Below are positions 8,314 through 20,521 of a DNA stretch of 64,000 bases, in pieces (position 1 is the stretch's first letter; the number at the start of each line of letters is the position of its first letter). Made by a program: the position numbers and the translations under genes. The stretch lies in NCBI GenBank assembly GCA_947624015.1, contig CANQIA010000001.1:1-64000 (forward strand), in the 5' to 3' direction. Source of the stretch: an uncultured Clostridia bacterium. GTDB lineage: Bacteria > Bacillota > Clostridia > Lachnospirales > CAG-274. A model generated the notes under the pieces. That model was not told the origin of the DNA. It searched no databases and worked only from the letters and a program-made list of their open reading frames with translations.

Positions 8314-8790
8314 ATGTCGGTAACTTATCCTCGGCGCAAATTAAGACAAGCTTTTTGCACCTTCGGGTACTCTATGTTTTTCCTAAAATGCTTCGCCTTT
8401 TACTGCTTACGCAGTACATTTTGTCGCTATGTTCCAAAACTGGAAAAACATATCGTTAACTTATCTTCGTCACAAATTAAAACAAGCTTTTTGCACCTTC
8501 GGATACTCTATGTTTTTCCTAAAATGCTTCGCCTTTTACTGCTTACGCAGTACATTTTGTCGCTATGCTCCAAAACTGGAAAAACATATCGTTAACTTAT
8601 CCTCCGTACAAATTAAAACAAGCTTTTGCACCTTCGGATACTCTATGTTTTTCCTAAAATGTTTCGCCTTTTACTGCTTACGCAGTACATTTTGTCGCTA
8701 TGCTCCAAAATAGGAAAAACATATCGTTAACTTATCCTCGCAGAAAAACTAAGCAAGCTTCTTTTTCTGCTTCGGATAAGTTATATTTTA
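8314..8790. repeat. Tandem 136-bp structured repeats
   Basis: Three nearly identical units of about 136 bp (aligned by TAACTTATC at 8321, 8457, 8593) are followed by a partial fourth at 8728. Each unit holds a hairpin built on ACTGC-TTAC-GCAGT enclosed by AAAATG/CATTTT. Neighbouring units can pair through GGAAAAACAT and ATGTTTTTCC. The last partial unit folds on itself (AACTTATCC...GGATAAGTT with GCAGAAAAA/TTTTTCTGC inside). Open frames across the units are by-products of the repetition. The units sit between the divergent 5' ends of argS and the SLH gene. Confidence 0.9.
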
Positions 8791-8899
8791 TCATTATAAT
8801 TGTACCACCAAATATTGTAAAATACAAGCATTTTATTGCATTTATAAGGGATATATGGTAAAATAAATTATAATAATATTTATATAAGGAGGTATTTTT

Positions 8900-10825
8900 A
8901 TGAAAAAATTTTTATCTGTTTTTTTATCATCTGTAATTATGATGTCCTTCAATATTTATGCTCAGGATTATGAAAATATCGTATCGAAGGTCAAAAATAC
9001 ATTGGATATTGAAGCTTATGAAAATTTCGATTGTTCTGAATATTCAAACAATAACACCAAATTTTTGAACATAAATTGGAATAATGAAGATAACAACTCT
9101 TACATAGAAGTTACCTGTGATATGGAAGGCAATATATATAACTATTTTGCATATAATAATCAGAGGGATAAGACCCATATATATGATGAAAATCAGTGTA
9201 AGAAAACGGCAGATGATTTTCTTAAAAAAATTCTTGGAGATAATTACGGCAATATAAAGTATGTTGATTACTTTTCAAGCTATGAAACATTTACCTACAC
9301 TTATAATATAATTAATGGAGAAATACCTTTTTCATCAGGAAAAATAAATGTTACTGTAAATAAATATTTAAACACTGTACTGAATTCAAGCGTGCCTTAT
9401 AATCTCTTTGATATAAAGACAGATAATTTTGCTTCAACCATATCAGAAGAAAGAGCAAAAGAAATATTAAAAAATAAATTTGATCTTGTTTATATCACAA
9501 CATATGATTACGAAAAAGAAAAATATAATACAATTTTGGCTTATGCTCCCGAATATTATTATATGGACGCTATAACGGGAGAAAAATTTGAAAATGATTT
9601 CTTTTATTATGACTATGGCACAGCGGAAACAGCGGCGGCAGGCGATGCTAAAATGAGTGTAAAAGAAGCCGATATAAATCTTACAGAAACGGAAATAAAT
9701 GAAATATCCAATTTTAAATCTGTGATAAAGCCCGAATATGCCGTAAATAAGCTTAATTCACTTTTTGGCTTAAATATAAATGTTTCCGATATTAATTACA
9801 ACTATTATAAAAGAAAAATAGAAAATAAAAATTACTATTCTTTAAATATTAATTACAGCAAGGATATGGATCTGTATGCTTCTTTTGACCAGGATGGAAG
9901 ACTGACAAGCTATAATAGATACATGGACTATGAAAAAAATGAAAATATAGACAAAAATATTCTTCAAGAAAAGGCAAAGTCCATTATAAAGAGCAATTAT
10001 CCTCAACTTGATTTTGTTCTCAGAAATGAATATAATGAAAGACCTGTATTCAATTTTGATGTTTACAGAAACGGTATAAGATCCTTAGACGAGGGTATCA
10101 GAATAGAATTCAACGGAGATTCTCAGATAATGTATGCCGATTTTGATCTTAACAGCTATTTTAATTATCCTAAATTAAATGCCAGAATAACCAAGGACGA
10201 GGCTTTTAATAAGGGATTGAGCGAATTTCCTCTTGAAAAGTCATATTTTGCCAAATTAGATAATAGTTCAGGCATATATAATGTATACGATATATACAAT
10301 ATAAATGCTTCTTATGCAGTAGATGCAATAACAGGAGATATCATAAGCATAGAAAACGGCATGCCTATTTCAAAAAACAATAATAAAATAAATTCATATA
10401 AAGATATAAGCGATCAATGGTATGCTGAAATAGCCACAAAACTCCTTTATATGGACTATCGTTTTGAAGGAGATAATTTTGAAGGAGAAAAGCCTCTTAC
10501 ATTTGCCGATTTTGAAAAATTCTTTTCAGTCAGTAATTTAAGATATTCTATGAATAATGAAGATAAATATAAAAAATATTCAGAAGATCCACTTAAACCT
10601 CTGACACGTTACGAATTTGCAGAAATTTTTACGGACATTATGGGATATGATAAAATAACGGATCTCAATATATATATTTCTCCTTATGAAGATACTGATA
10701 AAGGAAGCGTCGCTATATTAAAGGGACTTGGATATTTGGATAATGACAATTATTTCAGAGGCGACGACATTATAACAAGAGCCGAAATGGCAAAAATTGT
10801 GTACTTATACTTAACAAATAATTGA
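8900..10825 (+). CDS. Secreted YcdB/PepSY-like protein with SLH domains
   Basis: A 641-aa exported protein that begins with a signal peptide (MKKFLSVFLSSVIMM..., cleavage near YAQ, about residue 22). Residues about 25-490 contain at least two repeats of the YcdB/YcdC (PepSY-like) type: repeated blocks of ISEERAKEIL or ITKDEAFNKGL, followed by a beta sheet ending in YYMDAITGE or YAVDAITGD. The C-terminal 150 residues are two SLH-like modules (YKDISDQWY..., PLTRYEFAEIF, ITRAEMAKIVYLYL), expected to bind secondary cell wall polymer. AAGGAGG lies 7 nt before the ATG. The function is unknown; a surface-attached regulatory or inhibitor-like role is possible from the PepSY fold. It is monocistronic, with a terminator after it. 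Confidence 0.8.
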   Translation: MKKFLSVFLSSVIMMSFNIYAQDYENIVSKVKNTLDIEAYENFDCSEYSNNNTKFLNINWNNEDNNSYIEVTCDMEGNIYNYFAYNNQRDKTHIYDENQCKKTADDFLKKILGDNYGNIKYVDYFSSYETFTYTYNIINGEIPFSSGKINVTVNKYLNTVLNSSVPYNLFDIKTDNFASTISEERAKEILKNKFDLVYITTYDYEKEKYNTILAYAPEYYYMDAITGEKFENDFFYYDYGTAETAAAGDAKMSVKEADINLTETEINEISNFKSVIKPEYAVNKLNSLFGLNINVSDINYNYYKRKIENKNYYSLNINYSKDMDLYASFDQDGRLTSYNRYMDYEKNENIDKNILQEKAKSIIKSNYPQLDFVLRNEYNERPVFNFDVYRNGIRSLDEGIRIEFNGDSQIMYADFDLNSYFNYPKLNARITKDEAFNKGLSEFPLEKSYFAKLDNSSGIYNVYDIYNINASYAVDAITGDIISIENGMPISKNNNKINSYKDISDQWYAEIATKLLYMDYRFEGDNFEGEKPLTFADFEKFFSVSNLRYSMNNEDKYKKYSEDPLKPLTRYEFAEIFTDIMGYDKITDLNIYISPYEDTDKGSVAILKGLGYLDNDNYFRGDDIITRAEMAKIVYLYLTNN

Positions 10826-10840
10826 ATAAATAAGTAAAAA

Positions 10841-10875
10841 ATACCCTTCTGTAATGTTTATTATAGAAGGGTATA
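10841..10875. terminator. Terminator after the SLH gene
   Basis: The stem ATACCCTTCT / AGAAGGGTAT is flanked by A-rich sequence on the left and ATAATAAAA on the right. It lies 15 bp after the SLH stop codon. Confidence 0.6.
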
Positions 10876-10897
10876 ATAAAATACAAAAGGAGAAAAT

Positions 10898-11659
10898 ATG
10901 AAAATAATTGACTTTCACACTCATCCCTTTATGCTTAAAAAACAGAATACTTGTTTTTACAATAATATTGTAGATACACCCGAAAATTTTAAGGACGATA
11001 TAATATCTTCCGGTATCTGTCATATATGCGGTTCCGTAATAGAAAAAGTTACATCATTTGAAGATATACACAGACTCAATAAAACTGCAATAGATATTAG
11101 TGAAAAATGGAAGGGCTTTTATACTCCCGGCATACATATACATCCTGATTATGTAAAGGAATCAATAGAAGAGCTATATTTAATGAGATCTAAGGGTATA
11201 AAACTTATAGGAGAACTTGTGCCTTATTACAACGGATGGGAAAGCTATTATAACAAAAATATGCATCAGATATATGAAATAATATCACAGCTCGGTTTTG
11301 TTGTATCCATACATACTCAAAATGACGAAAGTATAATAAAGGCTCTTGAAAATTTTCCCAATATACCCTTTGTGGGAGCCCACCCAAGAGATAAAGAAGA
11401 CTATTACAATCATATATACAGACTTAAAAAGTATAACAATTATTATATGGATCTGAGCGGAACAGGTTTATTCAGATACGGAATGGTAAAAAATACAGTA
11501 AGAGAATGCGGCAGCAGCAAAATATTATTCGGAACGGATTATCCCATATGCAATCCAAAAATGTATGTGGAGGCTCTTATGTTTGAAAAAATATCCTATA
11601 AGGACAAGGAAAATATTTTTTATAAAAACGCTTCTGAACTCCTGGATATAGATATTTGA
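10898..11659 (+). CDS. Amidohydrolase-family TIM-barrel protein
   Basis: A 253-aa cytoplasmic protein of the amidohydrolase-related (Amidohydro_2) family. The N-terminal metal-binding HxH appears in IDFHTHP (residues about 4-10), followed by IHIHPDY, GELVPY, SIHTQND, GAHPRD and FGTDYPICNP, which carry the expected His and the catalytic Asp of the (beta/alpha)8 barrel. Family members hydrolyse or decarboxylate cyclic or aromatic substrates. The substrate here is not predictable. AAAGGAG precedes the ATG. It sits between the SLH gene and the origin, with no operon partner. Confidence 0.8.
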   Translation: MKIIDFHTHPFMLKKQNTCFYNNIVDTPENFKDDIISSGICHICGSVIEKVTSFEDIHRLNKTAIDISEKWKGFYTPGIHIHPDYVKESIEELYLMRSKGIKLIGELVPYYNGWESYYNKNMHQIYEIISQLGFVVSIHTQNDESIIKALENFPNIPFVGAHPRDKEDYYNHIYRLKKYNNYYMDLSGTGLFRYGMVKNTVRECGSSKILFGTDYPICNPKMYVEALMFEKISYKDKENIFYKNASELLDIDI

Positions 11660-11699
11660 TTTTTTATAAAATTCATTATTTTTTTATAGATTTACTCCT

Positions 11700-11860
11700 T
11701 CATTTATGGTATAATATTAAAGGTTATATACTTAAAAAAACAGCGTTTTTTATTCACATTTTGTTGATAACTCTGTTGATATTGTGTGAATTATTCACAA
11801 AATGTCATTATTTTTCCATATTTTTAAAGTTATTCACAATTGTTTATAATTAAAAAATAT
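11700..11860. other. oriC: oriC, dnaA-upstream DnaA-box cluster
   Basis: Three perfect TTATTCACA DnaA boxes at 11750-11758, 11791-11799 and 11830-11838, plus TGTTGATAA at 11763-11771 (relaxed box), lie within 90 bp upstream of dnaA. With the AT-rich block after dnaA they form the bipartite origin typical of Bacillota. A TATAAT at 11710-11715 may be the dnaA promoter -10, so the boxes would also autoregulate dnaA. Confidence 0.85.
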
Positions 11861-11908
11861 AATTAATTAGTTATTATTTAATAATACTAAATGAAAGGAG
11901 TATATGTT

Positions 11909-13243
11909 ATGAAAACAGCCGAGCAATACTGGCAGGAGGCTCTCGGTATAATTATGTCGGAAGTAAATGATGTTATATATCATACATTTATTAAGCCTAT
12001 AATACCCTTAAGATATATAGGAAATCTTTTTATATGCACCCTTACAATGGATTACAATGCATATAAAGATATGATAAAAAAGAAATATTCAGCCAAAATA
12101 GACAATGCTCTTACACAGGTATTTGGCAGGGATATGAAATTTGTAATAGAATCCGATCTCAAAGAAAATGAAATAAACAATGAGAACAACAATACATATA
12201 AGACCTTAAGAGTAAAGGAAAACGGTCTGAGAGAGGATTTTCTTTTTTCCAATTTTATTGTAGGTCCCTCCAACAATATAGCTCATGCGGCAGCAGTGGC
12301 AGTAGCTGAAAATCCGGGAGAAGACGATACATACAATCCTCTTTTTCTCTACGGAGGAGTAGGACTTGGAAAAACTCACCTTATGCACGCTATCGGAAAT
12401 CATATATTGCAGTACAATCCCGATTGCAATATATTATACGTTTCATGTGAAAAATTTGCAAATGAGCTTATAGAATCCATACAATACAAAAAGCAGATAG
12501 AATTCAGAGAAAAATACAGAAAACTGGATGTTCTCCTTATAGACGATATTCAGTTTTTATCAGGCAAAGAAGGATCTCAGGAAGAATTTTTCCATACCTT
12601 CAACACTCTTATAGATTCAAAGAAGCAAATAGTAATGTGTTCCGACAGAAAGCCTTCCGAAATAAAAACTCTTACGGACAGGCTTGTTGCCAGAATGTCT
12701 ATGGGACTTATATTTGATATAAAATCTCCCGATTTTGAAACAAGAACGGCTATACTCGAAAAGAAGGCCGAAAATAAAAATATAGTTATACCAAAGGAAA
12801 TATTACAATATATAGCCTATTCAATAACATCCAACATAAGAGAAATGGAAGGGGCTTTAAATAAAATAATAATGTTTGCCCGCTTTAATAACAGAATAAT
12901 AGATATGGAGCTTGCAGAGGAGGTTATAAAGGATACCATTAAAACCTCAAAAAGCAATATAACCATCGACTATATACAGCAGACAACGGCAGATTTTTAT
13001 AAAATAACTGTTGAAGAGCTGCTTTCAAAGAGAAGAACTCAGCCTCTTACCACTTACAGACACACGGCAATGTATCTTTGCAGAAAGCTTCTTGAGGACA
13101 GCCTTGAAGTAATAGGAGACAAATTCGGCGGCAGAGATCACTCCACGGTTATGAACGGCTGTGATAAGATAAGCAGACTTATAGAAAAAAATGATGAAAA
13201 GGCAGCGGAAATATCTGCTCTTGAAAAAAGGATAACAGGATAA
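11909..13243 (+). CDS. dnaA: Replication initiator DnaA
   Basis: A 444-aa AAA+ initiator that binds TTATNCACA boxes and melts oriC. Domain I is residues about 1-85, and the linker is short and Asn-rich (about 90-110). Domain III has Walker A (GGVGLGKTHLMHAIG) and Walker B (VLLIDDIQFL). Domain IV ends with the DnaA signature GGRDHSTVMNGCDKI. The start at 11909 follows AAAGGAG; an upstream in-frame ATG six codons earlier overlaps that site and is rejected. Unusually for Bacillota, rpmH is not nearby. Confidence 0.97.
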   Translation: MKTAEQYWQEALGIIMSEVNDVIYHTFIKPIIPLRYIGNLFICTLTMDYNAYKDMIKKKYSAKIDNALTQVFGRDMKFVIESDLKENEINNENNNTYKTLRVKENGLREDFLFSNFIVGPSNNIAHAAAVAVAENPGEDDTYNPLFLYGGVGLGKTHLMHAIGNHILQYNPDCNILYVSCEKFANELIESIQYKKQIEFREKYRKLDVLLIDDIQFLSGKEGSQEEFFHTFNTLIDSKKQIVMCSDRKPSEIKTLTDRLVARMSMGLIFDIKSPDFETRTAILEKKAENKNIVIPKEILQYIAYSITSNIREMEGALNKIIMFARFNNRIIDMELAEEVIKDTIKTSKSNITIDYIQQTTADFYKITVEELLSKRRTQPLTTYRHTAMYLCRKLLEDSLEVIGDKFGGRDHSTVMNGCDKISRLIEKNDEKAAEISALEKRITG

Positions 13244-13557
13244 AATTTCCACAAATAAATGTTTATATGTTGATAATTTAATGTTGATTATTGTATATAA
13301 ATTTTTCATCCATTTTTTACCATGTTGATATATGTTTATATCTCCATAGTTTTTAACATATATTCAACAAGTAATGTTAATATTTTTTTACTTTATTTAT
13401 AAGGCTTTCTTATACTTTTCAACAGTTTCAACATACACTACTACAACTACTTCTTATTAATAATATATATTTATTATATATGTATATATATATTTATAAT
13501 TATTTATATATTATATTATTTATTTTACTATAACTATTAATCAACGGAGGAATATAT
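13244..13557. other. oriC: oriC, dnaA-dnaN intergenic unwinding region
   Basis: The 314-bp gene-free stretch has TGTTGATAA-type relaxed DnaA boxes and repeated TGTTGAT near its left end (13268-13340), and TTCAACA motifs around 13370-13430. An almost pure A/T tract runs from about 13450 to 13540. Position and composition fit the DNA unwinding element as in B. subtilis. The dnaN ribosome binding site (GGAGG) lies at its right edge. Confidence 0.75.
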
Positions 13558-14670
13558 ATGTATATAGAATGTAATAAACAAAATCTCATAAATGCCATAA
13601 ATATTGTTTCAAAGGCTGTAACGGCTCGTTCTACATTGGATATATTAAGCTGTATACTTCTTATTGCGGACAGAAAGGGCTTCAGACTTATAGCAAACGA
13701 TCTTAAACTCAGCATAGAAACTTCCGAAATAGAATCCGAGCTTTACGAAAAGGGAGCAGTTGCAATAGATGCAAGGATTTTTTCTGAGATAATAAGAAAG
13801 CTTCCAAGCGAATTTGTAACAATAAAAACAGACGATAAATATAATTGTGAAATAAAATCAGGTAAATCCATATTCAACATAAGAGGTCAGAATCCCGAGC
13901 AATATCCTATGCCTGAGGAGCTTAAAAATAATATAACAGAAATAGAAATAGGTTCTCTCACTTTTAAAAATATGATAAAGAAAACTATATTTTCAGTGGC
14001 AACGGAAGATGTAAGACCCATACTGAAGGGAGAACAGATAAAATTTGACGAAGGATATATTAACATAGCAGCCATAGACGGATGCAGAGTAAGTTGGAGA
14101 AGAAGACCCGTAGACTATAACGAATACAATGAATTTGTAGTTCCGGGTAAGGCTCTTAACGAGCTTTGCAGACTTCTTCCGGATGATGACAGCAAAAAGA
14201 TAAAAATCATTTTTTCATCAATGCATATACTTTTTGAGCTTGAGCAGTGCAGGATGATATCACGTCTTTTAGACGGAGATTATCTCAATTATGAAAATCT
14301 TTTCAACAATGATTTTGATACCCGTATTACTGTAAATACTTTAGATATGCTCAGTTCTCTTGAAAGAGCTGTCATAGTGTCCGATGACAGTAAAAAAACG
14401 GATGTTAAATTAACAGTAAATAACAATTTTATAAATATAGAATGTAATTCATCCATAGGAAATGTTGTGGAAGACGTTCCCATAAATATGGAGGCGGGAG
14501 AAGGTCTTGTTATAAACTTTAACGCAAGATTTTTGATAGACGTGTTTTCAGCTTGTGAAGAAGAATATGTTAAAATGCTTTTTAAAACGAACAAATCTCC
14601 TTGTATAATAACGGGAGTTACAAACGATGAGTATAAATATCTTATTCTTCCCATAAATCCGAGAGGCTGA
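13558..14670 (+). CDS. dnaN: DNA polymerase III beta subunit (sliding clamp)
   Basis: A 370-aa ring-forming clamp that tethers the replicative polymerase. Three similar clamp domains of about 120 residues are visible, ending with the canonical C-terminus KYLILPINPRG (normally LI.P.R). GGAGG lies 7-8 nt upstream. It is followed 4 bp later by rlbA in the standard order dnaA-dnaN-rlbA-recF. Confidence 0.96.
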   Translation: MYIECNKQNLINAINIVSKAVTARSTLDILSCILLIADRKGFRLIANDLKLSIETSEIESELYEKGAVAIDARIFSEIIRKLPSEFVTIKTDDKYNCEIKSGKSIFNIRGQNPEQYPMPEELKNNITEIEIGSLTFKNMIKKTIFSVATEDVRPILKGEQIKFDEGYINIAAIDGCRVSWRRRPVDYNEYNEFVVPGKALNELCRLLPDDDSKKIKIIFSSMHILFELEQCRMISRLLDGDYLNYENLFNNDFDTRITVNTLDMLSSLERAVIVSDDSKKTDVKLTVNNNFINIECNSSIGNVVEDVPINMEAGEGLVINFNARFLIDVFSACEEEYVKMLFKTNKSPCIITGVTNDEYKYLILPINPRG

Positions 14671-14674
14671 CATT

Positions 14675-14917
14675 ATGGATAAAATATATATAAAAACAGA
14701 ATTTATAAAACTTCAGCAGGCGCTTAAGCTGGCAAATATAGTGGGACAAGGCTCTGACGCTAAAATTATTATACAAGAAGGATATGTTTATGTAAACGAT
14801 GAAAAGTGTACTTTAAGAGGAAAAAAGCTTCGAAATGGAGACAAAGTCAGTGTAAAAGGCGAAGTTTTTGACAAAAATAAGGATATGGAGTTTACGATAG
14901 CAAGCTATGATAATTAA
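14675..14917 (+). CDS. rlbA: S4-domain RNA-binding protein RlbA (YaaA)
   Basis: An 80-aa protein made of a single S4 RNA-binding domain (FIKLQQALKLANIVGQGSDA, then the turn GYVYVNDEKCTLRGKKLRNG). It belongs to the YaaA/RlbA group always found between dnaN and recF. Its proposed role is in ribosome assembly or rRNA binding; the exact target is not established. It overlaps recF by 11 bp, indicating coupling. Confidence 0.92.
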   Translation: MDKIYIKTEFIKLQQALKLANIVGQGSDAKIIIQEGYVYVNDEKCTLRGKKLRNGDKVSVKGEVFDKNKDMEFTIASYDN

Positions 14918-15980
14918 AAATATTTCTCTTATAAACTACAGAAATATAGAAAAATTAAATATTGAGCTTTCTCCCGGAGTAAATATATTTTACGGAGCCA
15001 ACGCCCAGGGAAAAACAAACATACTTGAAGCAATGTATATGTGCGCTACGGGAAGAAGTATGAGAACTCATATTCCTAAAGAAACTATAAGCTTCGGCAA
15101 GGATTCCGCTCATATACAGCTTATAGCGGACAAGGGATCCTATAAGGACAAAATAAATATACATATAAAGAAAAACAATAAAAAAGGGATAGCCCTTAAT
15201 AATGAGCCGGTCAAAAATATAAACGACCTTTTCGGCACAGTCAATATCGTTTTATTCTCTCCGGAAGATCTTATGCTCGTAAAGGAAGGACCTTCATACA
15301 GAAGACGTTATATGGATATGGAAATTTGTCAGATGAGCAGGATATATGCCGACAATTTAAGAAGGTATTATAAGATACTTAAGGAAAGAAATACTCTTCT
15401 TAAAGAAGAAAAAGCAGACCATGTGACATTGGACGTATATGATTCTGAGCTTGTGTTATACGGTAAAAAAATAATAAGCGAAAGAAACAGATTTATAAAT
15501 GAAACTGCTTTAAAGGCAGATATGATACATAATGATATAACCTCGGGAAAGGAAAGTCTCGAAGTTATATATATACCCAATGTAAAAGAAAAGGAATATG
15601 AAAAAAAGATGAAGGAATGCCGTGAAAAGGACATTTTTTGCAAGACTACTACAGTAGGTATACACAAAGACGATATTTTGTTCAATATAAACGGCATAAA
15701 TTCAAGAGATTACGGTTCTCAGGGTCAGCACAAGACAATATGCCTTTCTCTTAAATTGGCAGAGGTAGAAAATTTAAAGGAAAAAACAGGATATTCTCCT
15801 ATTCTTCTTTTAGACGATGTGCTTTCGGAGCTGGACAGAAAAAGACAGCTCTATATTCTCGGTTCCATAAATAATATACAAACTGTTATTACTTCTACGG
15901 GAGTGGACGACATTGTTAAAAATATAGAAAGCAAAGCCAAGATATTTTATATTTCAGAAGGAAAAATTGAGGAAAAATAA
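14907..15980 (+). CDS. recF: DNA repair protein RecF
   Basis: A 357-aa SMC-like ATPase that loads RecA with RecO/RecR at gaps. Walker A is GANAQGKTNILEAMY (about residues 30-44), a signature motif (YGSQGQHKTICLSLKLAE) lies at about 270-287, and Walker B is ILLLDDVLSELD (about 300-311). The length is typical. It overlaps the end of rlbA. The small remB/DUF370 gene often found between recF and gyrB is absent here. Confidence 0.96.
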   Translation: MIIKNISLINYRNIEKLNIELSPGVNIFYGANAQGKTNILEAMYMCATGRSMRTHIPKETISFGKDSAHIQLIADKGSYKDKINIHIKKNNKKGIALNNEPVKNINDLFGTVNIVLFSPEDLMLVKEGPSYRRRYMDMEICQMSRIYADNLRRYYKILKERNTLLKEEKADHVTLDVYDSELVLYGKKIISERNRFINETALKADMIHNDITSGKESLEVIYIPNVKEKEYEKKMKECREKDIFCKTTTVGIHKDDILFNINGINSRDYGSQGQHKTICLSLKLAEVENLKEKTGYSPILLLDDVLSELDRKRQLYILGSINNIQTVITSTGVDDIVKNIESKAKIFYISEGKIEEK

Positions 15981-16063
15981 ATAAAATCTCTTTTATTTTT
16001 CTTTAAAATGTGCTATAATTAATTTATTATGGGGTGGGGTATACCAGTACACGGATATACTAA

Positions 16064-18028
<1,965 letters not shown>

Positions 18029-18040
18029 GAGGTAATAACA

Positions 18041-20521
18041 ATGGATGAAAACAGACAATTTGACAGGATAGTCGATGCTGAGATCTCTGAAACTATGAAA
18101 AGCTCATATATAGACTATGCCATGAGCGTTATTGTTGCCAGAGCCTTGCCCGATGTCAGAGATGGTCTTAAGCCTGTTCACAGAAGAATACTCTATTCTA
18201 TGAACGAAATGGGACTGGAACCCAACAAGGCGCATAAAAAATGCGCCCGTATCGTAGGCGATACAATGGGTAAATATCATCCTCACGGCGATGCTGCCAT
18301 TTACGACGCTCTTGTAAGGCTTGCTCAGGATTTTTCTATGAGATATCCTCTTGTAGACGGTCACGGCAACTTCGGTTCTATCGACGGCTATCAGGCAGCC
18401 GCTCCCAGATATACGGAAGCAAGACTTTCCAGGATCTCTTTGGAAATGCTTGCGGATATAGATAAAAATACAGTAGACTTTCAGCCTAATTATGACGGAG
18501 ATTTTATGGAGCCTACGGTGCTTCCGTCAAGGATACCCAATCTTCTTGTAAACGGCTCAAGCGGTATAGCCGTAGGTATGGCTACAAATATACCTCCTCA
18601 TAACCTTTCCGAGGTAATAGACGGCATTGTCAGAGTGATAGACAATAAAATAAACGAAGACAGAGAGACCGATATAGAGGAGATAATAGAGATAATAAAA
18701 GGTCCCGACTTTCCCACAGGAGGCAATATACTGGGCAAAAGCGGTATACTTAACGCTTACAGAACAGGAAAGGGCAAAATAAAGGTAAGAGCGGAAGCAA
18801 ATATTGAGGTACTGCCTAACGGCAGAGAGCATATAGTCATTACCGAGATACCCTATCAGGTCAATAAATCACGTATGATAACGGGTATAGCCGACCTTGT
18901 AAAGGAAAAAAGGATAGAAGGTATATCCGGCATACAGGACAATACCAACGACAGAAACGGAGTTCATATAGTTATAGAGGTAAAGAAAGACGCTTCTGCA
19001 GAAATAGTCCTTAATCAGCTTTATAAATATTCACAGCTCCAGGAATCCATAAGCATTAATTTCCTTGTTATAGTAAAGGGTGTGCCCAGGGTCCTTAATA
19101 TTAAGCAGATACTTGAAAACTATATAGAATTTCAGGAAGATGTTATTACAAGACGTACTCAATTTGACCTTGAAAAGGCTCTTAAAAGGATCCATATTCT
19201 GGAAGGATTCCTTAAGGCTCTTGACAATATAGACGAGGTCATAAACATATTGAGAAGCTCTCATACCACAAATGAGGCAAAGGAAAGACTTACAGAACGC
19301 TTTGGCTTTACATTGGAGCAGGTAAATGCCATATGTGAAATGCGTTTCAGAAGTCTTGTAGGCATGGAAAGAGAAAAGCTGGAAAACGAGTATAACGAAC
19401 TTACAGCCTTTGCCGATGAAATGAGAGCTATACTTTCGGACAAGAACAAGCTCTATGAGGTAATAAAGACCGAGATACTCGATATAAAGAAGAAATACGG
19501 AGATGAAAGAAAGACAAGGCTCATACACGATATGGGCGAAATAGATATGGAGGATATCATAGCAGACGATATGTCTGTTATAACAATGTCTCATCTCAAT
19601 TATATAAAGAGGATATCTCTTGACAGCTACAGAAGTCAGCACAGAGGCGGCAAGGGCATAATAGGAATGCAGACAAGAGACGAGGACTTTGTTCAAAGGC
19701 TTTTCCTAAGCTCCAATCACAGCTATATACTTTACTTTACAAGTAAGGGCAAGGTATACAGAACAAAGACTTGGGAAATACCCGAGGCAGGCAGAAATGC
19801 CAAAGGCACTCCTATAATAAATGTGCTTCAGCTTGATGAAGGCGAAAAGATAAATGCAGTTATACCTATAAAGGAATTTGATAACGACCAGTATCTTATG
19901 ATGATAACCAAAAAGGGTATTATCAAAAAGACAACTGCTCAGGCATTTAACAATATACGCCGAGGAGGTCTTATAGCCGTAGGTCTTAAGGAAGAAGACG
20001 AGCTTATATCCGTATTCCTTACAAACGGAAGCAATGAGGTATTCACTGTTACCCATAAGGGTATGGCAATACGCTTCAATGAAAGCAATGTAAGACCTAT
20101 GGGCAGAACAGCCGCCGGCGTAAAGGCTATAAAGCTTGACAGCGACGACTTTGTTATAGGCGCCGAAATAGTCGATCCAAGGTATAAGGCTCTTATAGTA
20201 AGTGAAAAGGGCTTCGGCAAGTGTACCGAGATAGATAATTTCCGCTCCCAGTCCAGAGGCGGTAAGGGTATAAAGGCATATAAGATAACGGAAAAGACAG
20301 GCAATATAATAGGTCTTGCTATGGTAAAGGATACGGAAGAGCTTATAATGGTAACAAGCGAAGGTATCGTTATAAGAATAAAGATAAAGGATATTTCCAC
20401 AGTAGGACGTGTTGCCCAAGGCGTTAAGCTTATTAATCTTGAAGAAGGCGTTACCGTTATGAGTATGGATAAGATAACGGAAGACAACGTATATGAAGAA
20501 CCCTCCGAGGATGAGGCTTGA
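18041..20521 (+). CDS. gyrA: DNA gyrase subunit A
   Basis: An 826-aa DNA cleavage subunit. The catalytic tyrosine is in [12 protein letters not shown] (about residue 122). The quinolone-resistance region [20 protein letters not shown] shows the wild-type-looking [10 protein letters not shown]. The C-terminal beta-pinwheel begins with a GyrA box ([10 protein letters not shown]), and repeats such as [12 protein letters not shown] follow. The last codons and stop (GAGGCTTGA) abut directly on a dispersed structured repeat, whose conserved end supplies the stop codon sequence. Confidence 0.97.
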   Translation: MDENRQFDRIVDAEISETMKSSYIDYAMSVIVARALPDVRDGLKPVHRRILYSMNEMGLEPNKAHKKCARIVGDTMGKYHPHGDAAIYDALVRLAQDFSMRYPLVDGHGNFGSIDGYQAAAPRYTEARLSRISLEMLADIDKNTVDFQPNYDGDFMEPTVLPSRIPNLLVNGSSGIAVGMATNIPPHNLSEVIDGIVRVIDNKINEDRETDIEEIIEIIKGPDFPTGGNILGKSGILNAYRTGKGKIKVRAEANIEVLPNGREHIVITEIPYQVNKSRMITGIADLVKEKRIEGISGIQDNTNDRNGVHIVIEVKKDASAEIVLNQLYKYSQLQESISINFLVIVKGVPRVLNIKQILENYIEFQEDVITRRTQFDLEKALKRIHILEGFLKALDNIDEVINILRSSHTTNEAKERLTERFGFTLEQVNAICEMRFRSLVGMEREKLENEYNELTAFADEMRAILSDKNKLYEVIKTEILDIKKKYGDERKTRLIHDMGEIDMEDIIADDMSVITMSHLNYIKRISLDSYRSQHRGGKGIIGMQTRDEDFVQRLFLSSNHSYILYFTSKGKVYRTKTWEIPEAGRNAKGTPIINVLQLDEGEKINAVIPIKEFDNDQYLMMITKKGIIKKTTAQAFNNIRRGGLIAVGLKEEDELISVFLTNGSNEVFTVTHKGMAIRFNESNVRPMGRTAAGVKAIKLDSDDFVIGAEIVDPRYKALIVSEKGFGKCTEIDNFRSQSRGGKGIKAYKITEKTGNIIGLAMVKDTEELIMVTSEGIVIRIKIKDISTVGRVAQGVKLINLEEGVTVMSMDKITEDNVYEEPSEDEA

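Noticed and set aside
8314..8713. Two overlapping ORFs of about 93-94 aa with repeated FLKCFAFYCLRSTFCRY segments
   Set aside because: They lie wholly inside the tandem DNA repeat, no ribosome binding site precedes them, and the protein repetition just mirrors the 136-bp unit.
8314..8790. CRISPR array
   Set aside because: The units are 136 bp, contiguous and nearly identical with no unique spacers; no cas genes are in the window.
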